Shown one piece after another: positions 46,984 through 55,165 of a stretch of DNA of 64,000 nucleotides (the first letter of the stretch is position 1; each line of letters opens with the position of its first letter). Where the stretch lies: positions 2,728,001-2,792,000 of the forward strand of contig NZ_JAYKZX010000003.1 in NCBI RefSeq assembly GCF_035989265.1, written 5' to 3'. The notes beneath the pieces were generated by a model that saw only the letters and a list, made by a program, of their open reading frames with translations, ran no database searches and was not told the DNA's origin. A program made the translations under genes and the position numbers. Source of the stretch: Sphingobium sp. HWE2-09 (GTDB lineage: Bacteria; Pseudomonadota; Alphaproteobacteria; Sphingomonadales; Sphingomonadaceae).

Positions 46984-47292
46984 TTTTGCATCCTCCCATT
47001 TTGGGTTAGCACAAAAGAGGAACACTACAAGCTTGGATAGGCGCAGGCAGCACGGCATCCCCATTTACGACATGCATTTGTTTTGCCATGAAGATAACGC
47101 CGCGTGGTGAGTCCTATGCGGTGAGGCTTAGTATCCTCAATGTCACGTAGCTCGGTCGAATAATCGGCCGGGTGGCATGTGCGTATGTCCAACCGGTTTC
47201 ACCGGCAAAGGCACATGCGCCTTGTGCTACGTGCAGGGATACTAACGCCCGGCTTAGCCCGGGTTACGCCTCCAACAAAACATGGGGGCGAT
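46984..47292. other. Divergent intergenic region in the island
   Basis: The region contains no convincing gene; the two flanking genes diverge. I see imperfect inverted repeats around 47166-47225 (GGCATGTGCG and GCACATGCGCC) and a GCCCGG-CTTAG-CCCGGG element near 47250-47266. Either could be an operator or hairpin, but neither is a known signal. Confidence 0.4.
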
Positions 47293-48063
47293 ATGGCAGA
47301 TTTCGATGTTCAGCTTACGGCCAGCGGCGTTGAGTTCACGCCCAGGTCCGACCGTGCATGGGAATGGCTTAGGTCATCGGGGAAGGTCGCCAATCTATCT
47401 AACAATAGGCTGATTAGGGATGCAGCGTCGGCCCGCGTTCTCGGAGAGTCATTGGTCCGACGCGGCTTGATCCTGAATGACATAGAGGCGGCTAGCGGTC
47501 GCGCAGGCATCGTTCCCACCATCCAGCAGGTGGAGAGTCATAAAGCGACTATCAGCGCCAGCGAAGCCGCACCTGAAATGTCAGCCGTTGATAAATGGGC
47601 TAACTCTACGGGCGGATGCTTTACGCTGATCGGTACTGCCATCGTAGTGCCAATCCTGCTGTTTCTCGGCTTCTGCTCTGGCAGCAAAGATGGTCCTGCT
47701 TCGAATGATAAGACCGAATATAGCGCAGAAGACCAGCAGCGTCAGCGCAAAGCGGCAGAGCATGACGAAGCCAAATATGCGGCAGAGAACAATCTTAAAG
47801 CCCTTCTAAAGGATGCCGATTCAGCAAAATATGAAGGGGTCTTCCTATCCCGGATCGAGGGCGGCAACCTTATGCTATGCGGCAAGGTGAACTCGAAGAA
47901 CTCCTTTGGGGCTTTCGTTGGCTTTAAACGGTTTATTGCCTCGCCCAATCCAAGCGCACCTACGCTGGTAGAGGGCCAACGGTCCGGCCTTGGGGCTGCT
48001 GTGGATAGCTCGTTTGCCCCAGCCTACGCCGCCGTCTGTTCCAATCCGGTAGAGAGGTATTAA
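47293..48063 (+). CDS. Transmembrane protein with a phage/island-type C-terminal domain
   Basis: This 256-residue protein starts MADFDVQLTASGVEFTPRSD after GGGGGCGAT. It has an N-terminal helical domain (about residues 1-65), a single membrane helix (FTLIGTAIVVPILLFLGFCSG, about 112-132) and a C-terminal domain (LLKDADSAKYEGVFLSRI... LCGKVNSKNSFGAFVGFKRFI). That domain matches a motif widespread in phage- and island-associated small proteins. I do not know its function. A short secreted-protein gene follows after 4 bases, so the two may work together. Confidence 0.65.
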   Translation: MADFDVQLTASGVEFTPRSDRAWEWLRSSGKVANLSNNRLIRDAASARVLGESLVRRGLILNDIEAASGRAGIVPTIQQVESHKATISASEAAPEMSAVDKWANSTGGCFTLIGTAIVVPILLFLGFCSGSKDGPASNDKTEYSAEDQQRQRKAAEHDEAKYAAENNLKALLKDADSAKYEGVFLSRIEGGNLMLCGKVNSKNSFGAFVGFKRFIASPNPSAPTLVEGQRSGLGAAVDSSFAPAYAAVCSNPVERY

Positions 48064-48067
48064 GCCG

Positions 48068-48367
48068 ATGCTTATTTTGGCTATGGTGATGATGCTGGCA
48101 ACACCTGCCACCGCTGCCCCAACCATCAACGTCCCGGCAGACGGTAAGCGGCACAAGATTGCCTATAACGGCAAATCTTATAAGGTCCGCATCACCGGCA
48201 ACAAGATATCGGTCTACCACATACCTACTCTGACGGGCCGTAAACGCGGAACGATCATAAGGGATTGGAACCGAGAAGTAGCGCGCACTGCTACTGGCTG
48301 CGATCTAGATGACGAGTATGTCGATCCGGCAAGCCTTACCTTGGATGCGGTATTGGTATGTCCGTAG
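48068..48367 (+). CDS. Small secreted protein of unknown function
   Basis: This 99-residue protein has a signal peptide (LAMVMMLATPATAAPTI). Its mature part is rich in Lys/Arg and beta-strand-forming residues (KRHKIAYNGKSYKVRITGNKISVYHIPTL) and has two cysteines (GCDLDD and LVCP). Both may pair after export. It is probably cotranscribed with the membrane protein upstream. I cannot assign a family. Confidence 0.6.
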   Translation: MLILAMVMMLATPATAAPTINVPADGKRHKIAYNGKSYKVRITGNKISVYHIPTLTGRKRGTIIRDWNREVARTATGCDLDDEYVDPASLTLDAVLVCP

Positions 48368-49192
48368 CCGATGGTCCTAAACCCTGCGCCTATTTCCCGC
48401 CTATGTTTAAAGGAGTTTACGTAAATTTAGCTCTGGCGTTAAAAATCGGGTTAAATTCCCTTCTGACGCCATTAAGTGTATTGTACAATTAATACAGCAA
48501 CAATTTACCGAGGTGTAATTTGTGCGTCTGCCATAACATTATCTTAGGTTGGTCCGACTGTTGGATCAGCAACGCTTAGAGAAAAAGTGATCCTCACTGC
48601 GAAGAAGGGTTCCGCTATTGAAATTTACCGTCATTGTGATATGATATCGCTTAACGACGACGATTACCTTGGCTAGATCGTTTAAACTTCCAAGCCAAAT
48701 GCCACCTGTAGGGCTTATTATCTACAGAGTATCATACATTGATAATAACCTCTCTAGCGAAGGTTAATAGCCGAATTGCTATTAGCTGATGTGCAGTAGG
48801 CCTACTGTGTGCGATCCTATTACTCGTATTTCTTGTAGCGGGTAACAAGTTACATTCTTAGGGGAACTTAGAGGCCGAAAGGCTGACCTCCTACCCTCCC
48901 GCGAGTAGATATAGCTCAACGGAAAAACTCAAACAGTTATGGGCTGATGCAATCGTCTTAGTGCGTCCACTAAGGTATCATACACGGTGTGGCTACCGTC
49001 CTCTCCTTTCAAGGGAAAAGGCAACAAGCATTTGAGCTATATAGGAATGTGTGAAAGAGATATCGGGTGTAAGATTCCGCGTAACATACTACATAATGGT
49101 CTAATTTTGTTATAATTAACCCCTTAAACCATTAACTAGTATCACCCTTAGCGGAGGAAGAACTATATCTATAACTATCTCAATTGAGTATT
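48368..49192. other. AT-rich non-coding region of the island
   Basis: This 825-base stretch has no credible ORF and is clearly lower in GC than the rest of the window. Visible elements: a TTTACGTAAA palindrome (about 48416-48425), a TGTATTGTACAATTAATACA inverted repeat (48477-48496) and a 7-base stem TAATAGC-cgaatt-GCTATTA (48765-48784). GTATCATACA occurs twice as a direct repeat (48729-48738 and 48975-48984). It could hold regulatory sites or a small RNA of the element, but nothing here is diagnostic. Confidence 0.5.
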
Positions 49193-49483
49193 TTATATGC
49201 TTCGGTAGCGGCTACGCTTGAACTCTACATCAACCAAGCTCCCTCTTATCCTCAAAGCGTTAATACGGGCCGGATGATGTTTTATCTCGACTTCATATAG
49301 CCTGTTTATCAGTTCTCGCGTTCTAGCGGCGTCAAATTCTTCGACATGTCCGTACGAGCAAGAGCCGATGCGTTCCTTAATAAAGCCGATGCTAGTCAGA
49401 CTTGCTCGCAGATCGCGCCTCAACGGAGCAATTCTGCCCGTAGCGCTGCCCTTCATCAGACCAAAACTAACGACTGTCGTCAT
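49193..49483 (-). CDS. Island hypothetical protein downstream of alpA
   Basis: This 96-residue basic protein overlaps the AlpA-like gene by 4 bases, so it is translated from the same message. It shows a helical N-terminal half rich in Arg (RIAPLRRDLRASLTSIGFIKERIG) and a final beta-type segment (ALRIRGSLVDVEFKRSRYRS). No family is recognised. A role with AlpA in excision or replication of the element is suggested only by position. Confidence 0.6.
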   Translation of the reverse strand: MTTVVSFGLMKGSATGRIAPLRRDLRASLTSIGFIKERIGSCSYGHVEEFDAARTRELINRLYEVEIKHHPARINALRIRGSLVDVEFKRSRYRSI

Positions 49484-49713
49484 TGCCCCGGTTCCTGCTT
49501 AGCTACGGGAAGCTGATAGGTGGGAAGTAAGGTTCGTCCGTTTCTACGATCATCCAGCCACTGCTCAATGAGGTCATCAGGCCAGCCCACGGCGCGCTTG
49601 CCAATCTTAATAGGCTTGGGAAATGTTCCCGCCGCGATCATGGTATAGATGGTCGATCTCGAAATTTTGAGCTTACCTTCTAACTGCTTACGTCGAAATA
49701 TAGTTGTCATCAC
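49480..49713 (-). CDS. AlpA-like DNA-binding excisionase/regulator
   Basis: This 77-residue protein of the AlpA/MerR-like HTH type has the core FRRKQLEGKLKISRSTIYTMIAAGTFPKPIKIGKRAVGWPDDLIEQWLDDR. That form is usual in P4-type islands, where AlpA drives integrase expression and excision. It lies next to the integrase gene and on the same strand. An ATG doublet gives the start; there is no ambiguity of more than one residue. Confidence 0.9.
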   Translation of the reverse strand: MMTTIFRRKQLEGKLKISRSTIYTMIAAGTFPKPIKIGKRAVGWPDDLIEQWLDDRRNGRTLLPTYQLPVAKQEPGQ

Positions 49714-49833
49714 TACCTCCTTTTAGTTGGTGGGGCAGTGCTAAGCAGTCGGAACGAGCCTGTGAAGCGCGCAGTGTTCCAGTTAAATAAGACGATATTA
49801 AGTAAGTACTTCTGATGGTGAACCGTTCTTATT

Positions 49834-51017
49834 TCACGATGAACTGATGTAGTGACACCAGTCGTTCATCAGCGACCGCCGCTTCGCAAACAGGTCGGAG
49901 CGGGCATAGGCCGCCTCAGCCTTGTCTTTAATAACGTGGGCAAGAGCGAACTCGATAACCTCTCTAGGGTGCGCGGTAGCTTCACCAGCCCAATCCCGAA
50001 ACGAAGACCGAAAGCCATGCGGCACGGCTGCTATACCCAACTCCTTCATCAGCTTGGAGAAGGTCATGTCGGATAGCGGCCTGTCCTCTTCGTCCCCGGA
50101 AAGATAAGGTCCGACTTTGCCTGTTTGAATGATGCAACAGCATTCAGGATTGCAATGCAGCGATCGGTAAGGGGAACGCGATGCTCTTTCTTTGCCTTCA
50201 TACGGCTCGCCGGGATGGTCCAGAGCTTCTTTTCAAAATCGACTTCACTCCATCGGGCTTCGCGAGTTTCAACCGAACGGGTGGCAGTTAGCACTAGGAA
50301 CTCAAAGGCGAGCTTTGTTACCGTGCCCGCATCGCTGGATCGAACGATGCCTATGGCGTCTGCGACCTTATCGTAGGGCAATGCCTTTCGATGCTGCACC
50401 TTGGAGCGGTCATGTTTCGACAACCCCTGTGACACCGCTTCGGCAGGGTTATCGGTGCGCCAACCCTTCGCCATTGTCCACTTCATAACGGTCCCAATGC
50501 GTTGCTTTACACGCCGGGCTGTTTCAGGGTGAGTGTTCCAGATCGGCGAAAGAACGTGCAAAATTTCAGCACTGGTAATCGTGCTGACACGCTTATTGCC
50601 GATCAACGGGAAGGCAAACTTATCGAGGGTATTGATCCACTGGTCACCATGCTTTTCGTTGCGCCATGTGGGTTTATTAAGGGCGTGGACCGCCTCCGCC
50701 GCGTCCTTGAAGGTAAGGATAGCCTGAGAGAGCTTTTTAGCTGCAAGGGGGTCTTCCCCTGCCCGAGCTGCCTTTCGGTTCTGTAGGGCTGTTTCGCGGG
50801 CTTCTGATAAAGTTACGAGATTAGCAGACCCTAGTCCGATATCCCGCCGCTTTCGGTTGATTACAATGCGTTGTATCCATCGCTTCGAATCTTTAGCAAC
50901 GACTTTAAGGTAGAGTCCATTTCCGTCAGCATACATACCAGCTTTTTCAAGATTGCGAACAGTAGCGGCAGTTAACCGCTTATCTTTGTGTGCGCCTACT
51001 GGTTTCGATCCGCTCAT
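49834..51017 (-). CDS. P4-type tyrosine integrase of the island (apparent frameshift near the 3' end)
   Basis: The first 318 residues form a P4-family integrase: N-terminal arm-binding domain (KDKRLTAATVRNLEKAGMYADGNGLYLKV), central core, then the catalytic Arg (TATRSVETREARW) and Lys. The frame ends after LIFPGTKRTGRYPT. The next frame continues in register with HGFRSSFRDW (His-x-x-Arg box), the second catalytic His in ALAHVIKDKAE and the Tyr of AAYARSDLFAKR. One added base in the G4 run (plus-strand C4 at 50094-50097) joins them into about 394 residues. The start is the ATG giving MSGSKPVGAHKDKRL. If the shift is real, the integrase is inactive. Confidence 0.88.
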
Positions 51018-51354
51018 AAATCTCATTTCCGCCGATATCCCGAACCACATATCGCCCCACATAATCTTTTGGAATAGGCAGGATCAAATAGGAGCGGAAA
51101 AGACTGATGATTAAGTAAATCATTAATACTAAATGATTTTTGGAAATTACGGGAATGTCTAAGCCTACCAAACTACAGCCTCCGTCTCCGCCAATTTTCT
51201 ATTTTTTTGCAGATAATGTGTCGCGCCGGATCGTTGCTGGCGACTATCGGCATGATGCCTGTCGGCCCTCCCATTGCCGATCGCTTTCGTGCGAACGTTG
51301 CGCATGGCGCACGTCGCGGCAAGCTGTTATCGGCGCGCGCGATATTGTGGGGGT
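51018..51354. other. Island right end and chromosome junction
   Basis: This 337-base stretch runs from the integrase start to the DUF2322 gene. Within the island part, AAATCAT (51117-51123) and ATGATTT (51133-51139) form an inverted repeat around nine bases, a likely binding site for a regulator or for the recombination complex. The attR copy lies at 51179-51198. Beyond it the sequence is chromosomal (GC-rich) and contains no gene I can support. Confidence 0.55.
51179..51198 (+). other. Attachment site attR
   Basis: Right copy of the 20-base direct repeat found at the tRNA-Ser 3' end (43349-43368). It is a truncated tRNA tail with no tRNA structure upstream, as expected for the distal end of a tRNA-inserted element. 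Confidence 0.9.
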
Positions 51355-51705
51355 ATGACGATGGTGGCGACGATTCAACCGAGCGCGACGTTCAAAGATA
51401 ATCTGCGGAAGTTGCCATCGGTCGAGGGTGTGGCGCGCATCGACCTGCTGGATGCTGCAGGTGGCGTGGTCGCCAGTATCGACAACCAGCCGGGCAAGCA
51501 GGGGTCGGTGGCGGTCTATCAATATCTGCAGGCGGTGTTCGGCACGCTGGACGCGAAGGCGGCCGCGCATGGGCTGGCCGTGTTTGCCGAGCATACGGCC
51601 GATGCGCGCCAGCGCCCGGGCGCGCATCCCAATGTCGATCGCCTGCTGGATATCGCGGCTGGCGGCGCGGCGCTGGATATCGCCGTTATCGCCGCCGGTC
51701 AGTAG
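51355..51705 (+). CDS. DUF2322 family protein
   Basis: This 116-residue protein matches DUF2322: FKDNLRKLPSVEGVARIDLLDAAGGVVASIDNQPGKQGSVAVYQYL is the family core. The start chosen is the ATG after GTGGGGGT; a second ATG is six bases further. The function is unknown. It is chromosomal (GC-rich), immediately beyond the island, and ends close to the convergent GH79-like gene. Confidence 0.85.
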   Translation: MTMVATIQPSATFKDNLRKLPSVEGVARIDLLDAAGGVVASIDNQPGKQGSVAVYQYLQAVFGTLDAKAAAHGLAVFAEHTADARQRPGAHPNVDRLLDIAAGGAALDIAVIAAGQ

Positions 51706-51714
51706 GTTTTCTCT

Positions 51715-53265
51715 TCAACCCTTCGTCGCTCGACAGGCGGCGTTGGCGGCGGCGGGCAAGGTGATGAAATTGATGCTGCCGGGCGGCAGGGAGAGGCGAC
51801 GGCCGGTCGCTTGCCCCTTCAGGGTCGGCAGCGCGTCGTTTTCCCCGAGGGCAAGCGGCGTGCCGTTGAGCGCGACTTGCGCCGTGTCGTCGCCCATTTG
51901 GGTAAGGCTGTAGAGCGTGCCCTTGCCGGTTATGGCGAGGGGCTTGCTGTTCTGGCGATCGGTGTTGATCGCCAGCAGCGTTACCCCGCCCGGCACATCG
52001 CGCTGGCAATGAGCATAGACGCGCAAGCCGTCTTCCGGGCGGGTAGCGCCCGCGTCCAGCACGGTCGATCCCATCATGCGGCGCCACAAATAGGCGACCC
52101 AGTAATTGGGCCGCGGCGCAAAGCTATGTTCGTCGAGCAGGGCATAGTCGCTGGCCGCCAGCGTATTGTGCATATAGACCTGAACCCCCTGTCGCGCCGA
52201 ACGGGCGAGTTGGTCGGCGAAGCGGAAGCTGTCGGTGAAGGTCTGCGCCCAGGGATTGCCGCCGCACGCCGTTTCCGCCGTTTCCGTCAGCCATAGCGGC
52301 GCGCCGGACGCCAGCTTGTCGCGCAGGGCGCGCGTATCGGCGATGGCGCTGTCGATGGACGAGAGCCATGGGTCGGTCAGGGCTTCGGCTTCCTTCGTCC
52401 CCATGCAGCGTTTCGACGTGCCGCCATAGAAGTGGAACGAGACGCCATCGGGCCGAAACGCATTGGGCACGAGCAGATCGTCCCGGCCGATCAGTTTGAA
52501 CGATGCGGGCAGTTTATATGCGGTGCCGATTTCGAACGCGCCCGGCGCCAGGATGAGGGTCTTGGGCGACGCCTTGCGCATCCAGTCGTAGAATGTGCCA
52601 TAATCGCGTAGGTATTTTTCCGCCGAATAGTTGGCGGGGGGCTTGGTACCGCCGATCAGATTGGGTTCGTTGGCAAATTCGGACGCGGCGATCGTGCCGC
52701 CCAGGCTGTGGGTATAGTCGATCAGCCTCTGGGCATTGTCGGACTGCCACAGTCCATCCTTGTCGCGCGCGCCGGGGCTGGTCGCCATGGATGTCACGAT
52801 TTGCGCATCGGTCAGCTTGGCGAACGCTACCGCTTCGCGCCACTGCTTGCGGGTAAGGACACTGTCATAGCCGACGGGCGCGTCGCCCGTGTGAGATTCG
52901 GTGTCGGCAAAATAGGTCGCGTTGGCCCATGTGCCGCTGTAGCGGACATAGGCTGGCCCGAGCGCCGCCGCGAGCGTGCGCAGGCGGGCGTTGGTCAGGT
53001 CGATCGGCGGACGATATTCGTGCAGATTGCCCTTGGTGGCGGTGGCGCTGGCATAGGGTTTCCAGAAACGGCCGCCGGTCAGTTCGACCATTTCCACATT
53101 ATAGGACAGGAAGCGGTCGCTGACCGTGCCGATGCTGGGGAGGCGAGAGGGCGAGAGGGCGGGCGTCGCCACGGCGTCGCGGCGATCCTGACGCGCTTGC
53201 CCGCTGGCGACGGTCGAAACCGTGCCGATGAGCAGGCCGGTCAAGGCGATGTGGGCGAGCTTCAT
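51715..53265 (-). CDS. Glycoside hydrolase, GH79-like (heparanase/beta-glucuronidase type), secreted
   Basis: This is a 516-residue exported glycosidase with a signal peptide (IALTGLLIGTVSTVASGQA) and a (beta/alpha)8 barrel. A catalytic acid lies in ASEFANEPN (Glu200) and a nucleophile in LWLTETAE (Glu328). A beta-sandwich follows (VTLLAINTDRQNSKPLAITGKGTLYSL). The pattern FANEPN together with the upstream VRYSGTWANATYF segment fits clan A families, with GH79 the best guess. A divergent LacI regulator and two candidate operators lie upstream. The substrate, perhaps a uronic-acid-containing glycan, is inferred. Confidence 0.75.
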   Translation of the reverse strand: MKLAHIALTGLLIGTVSTVASGQARQDRRDAVATPALSPSRLPSIGTVSDRFLSYNVEMVELTGGRFWKPYASATATKGNLHEYRPPIDLTNARLRTLAAALGPAYVRYSGTWANATYFADTESHTGDAPVGYDSVLTRKQWREAVAFAKLTDAQIVTSMATSPGARDKDGLWQSDNAQRLIDYTHSLGGTIAASEFANEPNLIGGTKPPANYSAEKYLRDYGTFYDWMRKASPKTLILAPGAFEIGTAYKLPASFKLIGRDDLLVPNAFRPDGVSFHFYGGTSKRCMGTKEAEALTDPWLSSIDSAIADTRALRDKLASGAPLWLTETAETACGGNPWAQTFTDSFRFADQLARSARQGVQVYMHNTLAASDYALLDEHSFAPRPNYWVAYLWRRMMGSTVLDAGATRPEDGLRVYAHCQRDVPGGVTLLAINTDRQNSKPLAITGKGTLYSLTQMGDDTAQVALNGTPLALGENDALPTLKGQATGRRLSLPPGSINFITLPAAANAACRATKG

Positions 53266-53320
53266 CCTATCTGGTCCTTCCAACTTTCCGCCGCGCCGAT
53301 GCCCCCATAAAGGTAGTCAC

Positions 53321-53334
53321 TGACAACGTTGTGT
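53321..53334. promoter_or_regulatory. Candidate LacI-type operator O1
   Basis: TGACAACGTTGTGT contains the palindrome ACAACGTTGT with a central CG, as is typical for LacI-family operators. It lies about 56 bases upstream of the GH79-like start codon, a good position for repression. A related site lies at 53472-53485. Confidence 0.6.
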
Positions 53335-53471
53335 TTTCAATCATCATGCTGCCATCGAAAAGGCAGGATGTCGATCCTCCATGGATATTAGGCTCTGCAA
53401 AATTCGCGATATCCGCTGTTCTTGAAAACTATCTACCTGATGAACAGGAGCGACACGATGTTCGCCGCAAG

Positions 53472-53485
53472 TGACAACGTCGGCA
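53472..53485. promoter_or_regulatory. Candidate LacI-type operator O2
   Basis: TGACAACGTCGGCA shares the left nine bases (TGACAACGT) with the site at 53321 but has a poorer right half. It lies about 100 bases upstream of the LacI gene and may serve autoregulation or looping. Confidence 0.5.
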
Positions 53486-53587
53486 TTTTCATAATGTCGA
53501 TGGATCGTCGGCGCAATTTCTGCAAATCGGCTTGATCGGAATGGCTGTGCGTCGCAAGGCTGTGTTCGGGATTTAGCGGAGTCGGTT

Positions 53588-54586
53588 TTGGCCACGATCA
53601 AGGATGTAGCGCAGCGGGCCGGCGTGTCGTTCAAGACCGTGTCCCGCGTGATCAACCATTATAATGTGCGGCCCGAATTGCGCGCGCGCGTCGATGCGGC
53701 GATTCAGCAACTGGATTATCGGCCGACACTGGCGGCGCGGCAATTGGCGACGCAGCGGTCCTTTTTCATTACGTTGATCATGCCGCCTGCCGTGGGCAGT
53801 TATTTCGCGCGGTGGATGTTGGCCGTGTCGGAGGCCTGCCATGCGGTGGGGCATCATCTGGTCATCGAAACCTTTGACGCGACGAACGGCGCGGGCGGCG
53901 TCGGCATGGACAATGGCGTTCGCAGCGATGCGATCATCCTGATCCCCCCGTTCGCGGACCATGAAGGGCTGCTGGCGCAACTGGCGACGCGCGGCGTGCC
54001 GATCGTCAGGCTGGGATCGGCCAGCGACGATGCCCTGTCCGTCGCGATCGACGATGCGGCGGCATCGACCGCGATGGTGGAGCATCTGATCGCCCTGGGC
54101 CACCGGCGCATCGGCATGATCGCGCACCATGAAGTGGCCAAGGCGACGGAATCGCGGGTGGAGGGTTATCGCGCGGCGCTGGCGAAGGCCGACATCCCCT
54201 TCGATCCCGATCTGCTGGTGCGGTGCGAATTCTACTTCAAGGATGGCGTCGAGGCGGCAAAGGCATTGCTGGCGCTGCGGAATCGGCCGACCGCCATCTT
54301 CGCGGCGGCCGATTATCTGGCGCTGGGCGCGATGGCGCAGGTGCAGAAGCTAGGCTACCGGGTGCCGGACGATATCGCCATTGCCGGATTTGACGATTCG
54401 CTCGAGGGCCGGATGACATTTCCGCCGCTGACGACGGTGCGACAACCGATACGGGCCTTTGCCAAGGCGGCGGTCGCGGCGGCGACGGGCCGGAGCGCGC
54501 CCCCGGAACCGTTCCAATCGAAACTCATCCTGCGCGGATCGACGACCGGGACGAAGGATCTGTGCCTTGACCTTTATGACATTTGA
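53588..54586 (+). CDS. LacI-family transcriptional regulator
   Basis: LacI/GalR-type repressor of 332 residues, HTH ATIKDVAQRAGVSFKTVSRVIN at residues 2-23, hinge YRPTLAARQLA, and effector domain with AIFAAADYLALGAMAQVQ and IAIAGFDDSLEGRMTFPPLTTV. The start is a TTG with GGAG seven bases upstream, giving the standard MATIKDVA N-terminus. It is divergent from the GH79-like gene and probably controls it. Confidence 0.92.
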   Translation: MATIKDVAQRAGVSFKTVSRVINHYNVRPELRARVDAAIQQLDYRPTLAARQLATQRSFFITLIMPPAVGSYFARWMLAVSEACHAVGHHLVIETFDATNGAGGVGMDNGVRSDAIILIPPFADHEGLLAQLATRGVPIVRLGSASDDALSVAIDDAAASTAMVEHLIALGHRRIGMIAHHEVAKATESRVEGYRAALAKADIPFDPDLLVRCEFYFKDGVEAAKALLALRNRPTAIFAAADYLALGAMAQVQKLGYRVPDDIAIAGFDDSLEGRMTFPPLTTVRQPIRAFAKAAVAAATGRSAPPEPFQSKLILRGSTTGTKDLCLDLYDI

Positions 54587-54613
54587 ACCGGTCCTGCGGC
54601 AGGCGGTCGGGCG

Positions 54614-55165
54614 ATGATGCGGGCGCGCTTCGGCACCTTTCGCGGGCTTGTTCGCCTGGCGCTCTCCTATCCGCAACTGCTGCTCGGCCGATCGGCCAGC
54701 GTGGCGCCCGATCCGGCGCAGGTGAAGCGGCTGGTGTTCGTATGCCAGGGCAATATCTGCCGCAGCGCCTTTGCCGATGTTGCGGCGCGGCGGGCGGGGT
54801 TGAACAGCGCGTCCTTCGGCCTGTCGACCACGACCGGGCGACCCGCGCATGAACCCGCCATCATCGCGGCGCGGGCGCTGGGCCACGACCTGTCGGCGCA
54901 TAAGGCGGTCGACATGGCCGATTATGCGCCGCAGGAGGGCGACCTGTTGCTGGCGATGGAAGTGCGGCAATTGCATCGGCTGGCCGCCGATCCGCGTCTG
55001 GCGCATCTGCCACGGATGTTGCTGGGGCGCTGGACCCGGCCGATGCTGCCGCATCTGCATGATCCCTACAGCCTAGACGATCGCTATATGGCGACGTGCC
55101 TGGCAAGGATCGACCGGGCGGTGGCGCGGCTGGTCAGGGCTTTCCCCGGCGCGCGGCTTTCCTGA
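54614..55165 (+). CDS. Low-molecular-weight protein tyrosine phosphatase-like protein
   Basis: This 183-residue LMW-PTP family protein has P-loop VFVCQGNICRS (Cys44, Arg50) and the acid segment HDPYSLDD. An extra N-terminal region of about 35 residues precedes the P-loop. In polysaccharide loci such phosphatases act with tyrosine kinases, but no kinase is here. It lies next to genes for an ATP-grasp enzyme and a polysaccharide deacetylase, which suggests a surface-glycan or small-molecule context. Its 3' end overlaps the convergent ATP-grasp gene by 32 bases. Confidence 0.85.
   Translation: MMRARFGTFRGLVRLALSYPQLLLGRSASVAPDPAQVKRLVFVCQGNICRSAFADVAARRAGLNSASFGLSTTTGRPAHEPAIIAARALGHDLSAHKAVDMADYAPQEGDLLLAMEVRQLHRLAADPRLAHLPRMLLGRWTRPMLPHLHDPYSLDDRYMATCLARIDRAVARLVRAFPGARLS

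Larger units (their letters stand above)
43349..51198. mobile_element. tRNA-Ser-integrated genomic island (about 7.85 kb)
   Basis: A 20-base direct repeat, the 3' end of tRNA-Ser plus CCAATTTT, occurs at 43349-43368 and 51179-51198. Between the copies are a P4-type tyrosine integrase, an AlpA-like factor, a serine recombinase, a DarTG-like pair and unknown cargo. GC content is visibly lower than in the flanks, and the 48.4-49.2 kb stretch is AT-rich. The integrase lies at the end away from the tRNA, reading inward. Excision would leave the tRNA gene intact. The boundaries rest on the repeat alone, since no empty site is available here. Confidence 0.9.
53266..53587. other. Divergent promoter region between the GH79-like and LacI genes
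   Basis: No gene is visible in these 322 bases. They contain two candidate LacI operators (53321-53334 and 53472-53485). The composition is less GC-rich than that of the flanking genes, as expected for a divergent control region. Confidence 0.6.

Noticed and set aside
48368..49192. Retron or other reverse-transcriptase-linked RNA
   Set aside because: No reverse transcriptase gene is present in the island.
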